DNA of 26,299 nucleotides from Pseudomonadota bacterium (GTDB taxonomy: Bacteria; Pseudomonadota; Alphaproteobacteria; Sphingomonadales; Sphingomonadaceae), in assembly GCA_023426225.1 (NCBI GenBank), contig JAFABD010000066.1, positions 1 to 26,299 of the forward strand, read 5' to 3'. The notes beneath the pieces are model-generated. The model was not told where the DNA came from. It searched no databases and was given only the letters and a program-made list of their open reading frames with translations. Positions within the stretch are counted from its first letter, which is position 1, and each line of letters opens with the position of its first letter. A program made the translations under genes and the position numbers. Positions 21,769 through 26,299 of this stretch are shown in pieces.

Positions 21769-23102
21769 TGCCGACCAATATCCGCATGTTGTTGATCGGA
21801 GCGCCCGGCGGCGAGTTCCGGCGCGCGGCCGAAATGGCCCGCGACGCCGGCGCCGACGTGGCCATGGCCGATACGCCCGACGAGGCGCTGGCCATGCTGC
21901 GCGATGCCGGCGGCGACCTGGTGATGATCGACGTCGAGGCCGACGTGCCGCGCTTCATGGCAAGCGTGCGGGCCGAACGGTTTTCGATCCCGGTCCTGGC
22001 CTGCGGCATCAACGCCCCCGCCCAGCGGGCAGTGGCCGCGATCCGGGCCGGCGCCCGCGACTATGTGCCCCTGCCCCCGCAGCGCGAGCTGATCGCCGCG
22101 GCGATCGCCTCGGCCGCCGAGAGCCGCGCGCCGGTGCAGCTGAGCGAGCATCCCGGGTTGGCCCGCGCACTGGCGCTCGCCACCGCGATCGCGCCGAGCG
22201 GCGCGCCGGTGCTGGTCGTCGGCGAAAAGGGCAGCGGCAAGGAGGCGATGGCGCGCGCAATCCACGAGGCATCGGGGCGTCCCGATCCGTTGCTGGTCGT
22301 CGAGTGCGCAGGCGTGGCGTCCGACGTGCTCGAATCCGAACTGTTCGGCCATGAGGCCGGCGCCTTTCCCGGCGCGCCCGCGCGTCGCCTGGGCCGGCTG
22401 GAAAAGGCGGGATCGGGCACCGTGCTGCTGCGCGAGGTGGGCGCGCTTGCCCCCGCCACGCAGGCGCGGCTGGTCGCGGCGCTCGAACAGCAGCATTTCG
22501 CCCGCCTCGGCGGCAATGCCCGCGTCGCCTTTCACGCCCGGCTGATCGCATCGACCAGCATGGATCTGGAAGCGATGGTCGAGGCCGGCAGCTTCCGCGC
22601 CGACCTGCTCGTGCGGCTGGGGCTGGTGCGCGTCGAGGTGCCGGCGCTGCGCGCGCGCGGCAACGACGTGATCCAGCTCGCCCGCCATTTCGCGACGCGC
22701 TTCGCCGAAAGCGACGGCGTGCCGACGCGCGCGTTCAGCGATGCCGCACAGGCGCTGCTGACGCGTTACCCCTGGCCGGGCAATATCCGCGAGCTGGAGG
22801 ATTGCGTCCATCGCGCGATGCTGCTGGCGCGCGGCGAGATGATCGGTCCCGACGACCTGGTTCGTTCGGACGGCACGCGGCTGGGCGAAATCAGTCCCGC
22901 CGAGGCGCCGCGCCTGCCGATCCAGGGGCTGGTGGGCCGTACCGTCGAGGAAGTCGAGCGCGAGCTGATCCTGCAGACGCTCGAACGCTGCCAGGGCAAC
23001 CGCACCTCGGCGTCGCACATCCTGGGCATTTCGGTGCGCACGATGCGCAACAAGCTGCGCACGTTCATCGAAGCCGGCATTCCCGTTTCGCCGGCGGCGT
23101 GA
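21768..23102 (+). CDS. flbD: FlbD-type flagellar transcriptional regulator with altered sigma54-activator motifs
   Basis: FlbD controls middle and late flagellar genes in Caulobacter as a sigma54 activator and repressor. The 444-residue protein has a receiver-like domain without the usual acidic pair (LLIGAPGGEF) and with ACGINAPAQRAVAAIRAGAR and YVPLPPQRELIAA. The AAA+ domain (~130-350) has Walker A GEKGSGKE at 152-159 and arginine-bearing FRADLLVRL, but GAFPGA at 198-203 instead of GAFTGA, LLREV with Arg222 instead of the Walker B Asp, and TSMDL where ATNRDL is usual. WPGNIRELED is intact. A Fis-type helix-turn-helix lies near 405-435 (GNRTSASHILGISVRT). The ATG at 21768 overlaps the fliN stop. 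Sigma54-dependent activity is doubtful; DNA binding should be kept. Confidence 0.93.
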   Translation: MPTNIRMLLIGAPGGEFRRAAEMARDAGADVAMADTPDEALAMLRDAGGDLVMIDVEADVPRFMASVRAERFSIPVLACGINAPAQRAVAAIRAGARDYVPLPPQRELIAAAIASAAESRAPVQLSEHPGLARALALATAIAPSGAPVLVVGEKGSGKEAMARAIHEASGRPDPLLVVECAGVASDVLESELFGHEAGAFPGAPARRLGRLEKAGSGTVLLREVGALAPATQARLVAALEQQHFARLGGNARVAFHARLIASTSMDLEAMVEAGSFRADLLVRLGLVRVEVPALRARGNDVIQLARHFATRFAESDGVPTRAFSDAAQALLTRYPWPGNIRELEDCVHRAMLLARGEMIGPDDLVRSDGTRLGEISPAEAPRLPIQGLVGRTVEEVERELILQTLERCQGNRTSASHILGISVRTMRNKLRTFIEAGIPVSPAA

Positions 23103-23107
23103 CGCGC

Positions 23108-23167
23108 ATGCGTGCCGCCGGCGCCCCTATCGTCCTGACTGATCCGCTGCTGCAAGGCTGCTGCTGA
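23108..23167 (+). CDS. Possible 19-residue leader ORF before flhA
   Basis: The 64-base gap between flbD and flhA contains an ORF coding MRAAGAPIVLTDPLLQGCC. Its stop overlaps the flhA start in TGATG, the same coupling used between other genes here. There is no strong ribosome site before its ATG, so it may be chance. If translated, it would couple flhA to upstream ribosomes. Confidence 0.25.
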   Translation: MRAAGAPIVLTDPLLQGCC

Positions 23168-25248
23168 TGCCTCCGATGCTCGTCAATCTTCTCCAGCGTA
23201 TCGGCGCCAATCGCGACCTCGCGCTCGCGGGCGGCGTCATCGCGATCATCGCGATGCTGATCCTGCCCATGCCGGGCTGGATGCTCGACCTGGGCCTCGC
23301 ACTTTCGATCACCGTGTCGGTCATGATCCTGATGACCGCGCTGTTCATCGAGAAGCCGCTCGAGTTGAGCGCGTTTCCGACGATCCTGCTGATCGCGACG
23401 ATGCTGCGGCTGGGCCTCAACCTGGCATCGACACGCCTGATCCTGAGCCACGGCCATGAAGGCCCCGACGCCGCGGGCGGCGTGATCGGCGCCTTTGGCG
23501 AGTTCCTGATGGGCGGCGAGACGCTGATCGGGCTGACGATCTTCATGATCCTGATCGTCATCAACTTCGTCGTCATCACCAAGGGCGCCGGCCGCATCGC
23601 CGAAGTGGCGGCGCGCTTCAGCCTCGATTCGATGCCCGGCAAGCAGATGGCGATCGACGCCGACCTGTCGGCCGGCATGATCACCGAGGAACAGGCCCGC
23701 GAGCGTCGTTCCGAGATCGAAGCCGAAAGCGGCTTTTACGGCGCGATGGACGGTGCGTCGAAGTTCGTGAAGGGCGATGCGATCGCCGGCCTGCTGATCA
23801 CCGCGATCAACATCGTCGTCGGGCTGACGATCGGCGTGGTGTCGCACGGCGTGCCGATCGCCGAGGCGTTCCGCACCTATACCGTGCTGACCGCGGGCGA
23901 CGGCCTGGTCAGCCAGATCCCGGCGCTGATCGTGTCGACCGCGGCGGGCCTGCTCGTTTCCAAGGGCGGCGTGAAGGGCAAGACCGGAACGGCGCTGGGC
24001 GACCAGCTGGGCCGTTACCCCAAGGCGTTCGGCATGGTGTCGGTGCTGATGGGCGCACTCGCGCTGCTGCCCGGCCTGCCCTTTGTCCCCTTCGCGCTGT
24101 TTTCGGGCCTGGCGGGGTTCGCCGCCTGGCGGATGACCAAGCGGGCCGAGGCGAAGGCGCTGCTCGAACGTGCCGTCGAGGCGCAGGAACAGCTCCAGGC
24201 GCAGATCGTCGAACAGCCGATCGCGCAGACGCTGGCGATCGATCCGGTCCGCGTCGAGATCGGCTATGCGCTGCTGCCGATGATCAACGACAGCGAGCGC
24301 GAGCCGCGGCTGGACGACCAGGTGCGTGCGCTCCGCCGCCAGATGGCGACCGACTATGGCTTCGTACTGCCGTCGGTGCGGATCATCGACAACATGGCGC
24401 TGAAGCCCAACGAATATGTCATCACGATCAAGGAAACCGAGGCCGCGCGCGGCGAGATCCGGCTGGACAAGCTGTTGCTGATCAACCCGGGCGGCGGCCC
24501 CGTCGGCCTGCCCGGCGAGCCGACCACGGAGCCGGTTTTCGGCCTGCCCGCGCTGTGGATCGACCGCGAACTGCGCGACGAGGCCGGGTTCCGCGGGCTG
24601 ACCGTGGTCGAATGCGGCACGATCATCACCACGCACCTGACCGAGCTGGTGAAGGACAATATCGCCGACCTGCTTTCCTATTCGGAGACGCAGAAGCTGC
24701 TGACCGAGGTGCACAAGGACGCCGAGAAGCTGGTTTCGGACATCATCCCGTCCAAGGTCTCGATCTCGAGCGTGCAGCGCATCCTGCAGAACCTGCTCGC
24801 CGAGGGCGTTTCGATCCGCGACGTCCCGACGATCCTGGAAGGCATCGCCGAGGCGGCCCCGCTGACGGGCAACCTGACGCAGATCACCGAGCATGTCCGC
24901 AGCCGCCTGGCCCGTCAGATCAGCGCGCAGCAGCAGCGCGGCGACGCGATCCCGGTGGTGACGCTGTCGGCCGAATGGGATCAGGAGTTCGCGGACAGCA
25001 TCCTGGGCCAGGGCGACGACCGCCAGCTGGCGATGGCGCCGAGCTCGCTCCAGCGGTTCATCGGATCGGTGCGCGACACCTATGACCGGATGGCGCAGGA
25101 CGGCGAGATTCCGTGCCTGCTCACCAGCCCGAGCATCCGCCCGTTCGTCCGCTCGATCATCGAGCGCGTGCGGCCGGCGACGGTGGTGCTGTCGCAGAAC
25201 GAAATCCACGCCCGCGCCCGTATTCGCGCGCTCGGTATCATCGGCTGA
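23167..25248 (+). CDS. flhA: Flagellar export protein FlhA
   Basis: FlhA is the large export gate subunit that docks chaperone-substrate complexes. The 693-residue protein has eight or so membrane segments in the first ~330 residues. The FHIPEP-family signature RFSLDSMPGKQMAIDADLSA is near residues 155-175. The cytoplasmic domain contains PVRVEIGYALLPMIND, RIIDNMALKPNEY, GLTVVECGTIITTHL and the end RPFVRSIIERVRPATVVLSQ. The start at 23167 is preceded by AAGG at fair spacing. Adjacent flbD-flhA matches Caulobacter-like order. Length is typical, and no oddity is seen. Confidence 0.98.
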   Translation: MPPMLVNLLQRIGANRDLALAGGVIAIIAMLILPMPGWMLDLGLALSITVSVMILMTALFIEKPLELSAFPTILLIATMLRLGLNLASTRLILSHGHEGPDAAGGVIGAFGEFLMGGETLIGLTIFMILIVINFVVITKGAGRIAEVAARFSLDSMPGKQMAIDADLSAGMITEEQARERRSEIEAESGFYGAMDGASKFVKGDAIAGLLITAINIVVGLTIGVVSHGVPIAEAFRTYTVLTAGDGLVSQIPALIVSTAAGLLVSKGGVKGKTGTALGDQLGRYPKAFGMVSVLMGALALLPGLPFVPFALFSGLAGFAAWRMTKRAEAKALLERAVEAQEQLQAQIVEQPIAQTLAIDPVRVEIGYALLPMINDSEREPRLDDQVRALRRQMATDYGFVLPSVRIIDNMALKPNEYVITIKETEAARGEIRLDKLLLINPGGGPVGLPGEPTTEPVFGLPALWIDRELRDEAGFRGLTVVECGTIITTHLTELVKDNIADLLSYSETQKLLTEVHKDAEKLVSDIIPSKVSISSVQRILQNLLAEGVSIRDVPTILEGIAEAAPLTGNLTQITEHVRSRLARQISAQQQRGDAIPVVTLSAEWDQEFADSILGQGDDRQLAMAPSSLQRFIGSVRDTYDRMAQDGEIPCLLTSPSIRPFVRSIIERVRPATVVLSQNEIHARARIRALGIIG

Positions 25249-25269
25249 ACCCGCCTGGCCGAAACCCGT

Positions 25270-25277
25270 CCTATAAT
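25270..25277 (+). promoter_or_regulatory. CCTATAAT promoter-like element upstream of fliK
   Basis: TCCTATAAT ends 45 bases before the fliK ATG, the same distance as for fliF. A TGGC 14 bases upstream has the -24 spacing of sigma54, but its -12 position reads TC rather than GC. Confidence 0.57.
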
Positions 25278-25322
25278 GATGGGTGGGCTCCCGGCGTTTT
25301 CGGGCAGCATAGAGGGTAGTGC

Positions 25323-26299
25323 ATGCAAGTCAGTCTGATCGGCTTCCCCACCGGCAATGGCGCAGGACAGGGGGCAGCGGCGGGCAATGCCGATGCCGGC
25401 TTTGCCCAGGCGCTGGAAGGCATGCTCGCCGGAATGCCGATCGGCACGGGCAATCCTGCCGCCATGCGCGGCAACGGCGCCGCGACGGTCGACGCCGCGA
25501 CGCTGGGCACGCAGCCCAATGGCGTGGCGGGCGATCCGGCACTCGAGGCGGCTGCGCTGCTGAACGAGGCCGGGGCTGCGCCCACCGTGGCCGTCCCCGC
25601 CAACGGCGCGGTGCCGGCGACCGATGCCGCCAACCTTGCCGTTTCCGCCGAGCCGAACTCCGCGCTTCCCGCCCCGATGGCAGAACCCGTTGCGGGCGAA
25701 GCGCCGCGCGAACCGTCGCGATCGCCGCTGTCGGGCCTGCAGTCGCGCCCGACGCTGGCGCAACTGCTGACCACCGCTACGGCGACGCCAACCGCTGCTT
25801 CGAGCGATCCGAGCCAGGGCGCGGCAACGACGTCGGCAAACCAGACGCCGACAAACCAGACACCGACGCCGCACGCCGCAACCGGCACCGCCGCCCGGAT
25901 GAGCGGCGTCGCAGGCCAGGCGCTTGCCGCGGCATTGGCCGCCAACGGGCTGGCCACCGGCGACGCCCCCCAAGCTCCCGGCGACGCCCCGCAGGCTCCC
26001 GGCGACGGCACCGAGCTGCGCTTGGCCGTCGCCGCGACGGATGCCGACGGCAAGCCGGTGTCGGCCAAGCTTCCGGGCGAGGCGCCGCTTCCCGATACGG
26101 GCAAGGACATGGCCACCACGCCGCAGCCAGACGGTGCAGCGATTGCCGTCGCCGCCGCGGTTTCCGCCGAACGGTCCCCTGCCCCGGCCCCCGCCCAGCC
26201 CGAAACGCCCGCGCGCGGCCCCCGCAATCCGGGCGGCAGCAGCGCGCGGCGCATGGGCGATGCGACCACCCCGGCAAACCCGACGGCGATGGCCGGCGG
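25323..26299 (+). CDS. fliK: Probable hook-length control protein FliK, N-terminal part (3' end outside window)
   Basis: An open frame runs from an ATG at 25323, after a GAGGG ribosome site, to the window end (325 codons) without a stop. The sequence is very rich in Ala, Pro, Thr, Gly and Gln and starts MQVSLIGFPTGNGAGQGAAA. Low complexity of this kind is typical of the exported ruler half of FliK, whose conserved C-terminal domain would lie beyond the window. Two short in-frame repeats occur (NQTPT twice, GDAPQAP twice). Placement behind its own promoter-like element in a flagellar cluster supports the call, but without the C-terminus FliK is an inference. Antisense frames here are shadows. 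Confidence 0.72.
   Translation, partial: MQVSLIGFPTGNGAGQGAAAGNADAGFAQALEGMLAGMPIGTGNPAAMRGNGAATVDAATLGTQPNGVAGDPALEAAALLNEAGAAPTVAVPANGAVPATDAANLAVSAEPNSALPAPMAEPVAGEAPREPSRSPLSGLQSRPTLAQLLTTATATPTAASSDPSQGAATTSANQTPTNQTPTPHAATGTAARMSGVAGQALAAALAANGLATGDAPQAPGDAPQAPGDGTELRLAVAATDADGKPVSAKLPGEAPLPDTGKDMATTPQPDGAAIAVAAAVSAERSPAPAPAQPETPARGPRNPGGSSARRMGDATTPANPTAMAG
25839..25868 (+). repeat. 15-bp in-frame tandem repeat in fliK (NQTPT x2)
   Basis: AACCAGACGCCGACA is followed by AACCAGACACCGACG, differing at two third codon positions. It adds a five-residue unit and keeps the frame. Confidence 0.85.
25959..26006 (+). repeat. 21-bp in-frame tandem repeat in fliK (GDAPQAP x2 plus GD)
   Basis: Two 21-base copies (25959-25979, 25980-26000) encode GDAPQAP, followed by a further Gly-Asp. 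Three synonymous differences separate the copies. This is a likely site of length variation in the ruler region. Confidence 0.85.

Noticed and set aside
25256..25271. Possible sigma54 promoter TGGCCGAAACCCGTCC before fliK
   Set aside because: It has the right spacing from GG but TC instead of GC at -12, and it runs into a better CCTATAAT element.
25271..26269. 332-codon minus-strand ORF opposite fliK
   Set aside because: It is Ala/Ser/Gly-rich antisense to a low-complexity gene; the plus frame has a ribosome site, a promoter-like element and in-frame repeats.

Overview
This window is a dense flagellar and chemotaxis cluster from a GC-rich alphaproteobacterium, most likely a sphingomonad or a relative of Caulobacter. 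The taxonomic call rests on three things seen together: a FliX-type gene divergent from flgI, an FlbD-type regulator after fliN and next to flhA, and a FlgN/FlbY-like gene after flgI-flgJ. There are no tRNA or rRNA genes, insertion sequences or CRISPR arrays. Nearly all the sequence is coding, and the gaps hold short promoter-like and terminator-like elements.

Layout. (1) About 1-6950, plus strand: one tightly overlapping operon of cheA (5' end outside the window), cheW, cheR, cheB, cheY, cheD and an unassigned 110-residue helical protein, then motB, fliL and a tandem-PilZ protein. (2) 7148-8884, minus strand: a short FliN-like protein, fliO and fliP, ending at a terminator shared with the first operon. 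(3) 9000-11870, plus strand: flgC, fliE, fliQ, fliR, flhB. (4) 12002-12421, minus: fliX, divergent from (5) 12505-14344, plus: flgI, flgJ (rod-binding domain only) and a FlgN-like chaperone, ending at a strong terminator. (6) 14548-17747, minus: a 929-residue repeat-rich protein (possibly FlaEY-like) and flgB. (7) 17838-19554, plus: fliG and fliH. (8) 19791-25248, plus: fliF (probable TTG start), fliN, flbD, flhA. (9) 25323 to the end, plus: the first part of fliK.

How the parts fit. CheA/W/R/B/Y/D form a complete signalling core apart from receptors. MotB, FliL and the PilZ protein act at the stator and motor. FliP/Q/R/FlhB/FlhA with FliO make the export gate. FliF/G/N build the MS and C rings. 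FliE, FlgB, FlgC, FlgI and FlgJ build the rod and P ring, and FliK sets hook length. FliX and FlbD are the assembly-coupled regulators known from Caulobacter. Not found here: motA, fliM, fliI, fliJ, cheZ, flgD-H or flagellin.

The main point of interest is regulatory. FlbD has altered residues at the sigma54-contact loop (GAFPGA instead of GAFTGA), at Walker B (Arg instead of Asp) and at sensor I. I found no convincing sigma54 -24/-12 promoter in the gaps. Instead a recurrent CCTATAAT-like element precedes at least five flagellar units, and a CGGCA-N5-TGCCG dyad occurs upstream of fliF and between fliN and flgC. This suggests, by inference only, a flagellar hierarchy rewired away from sigma54.
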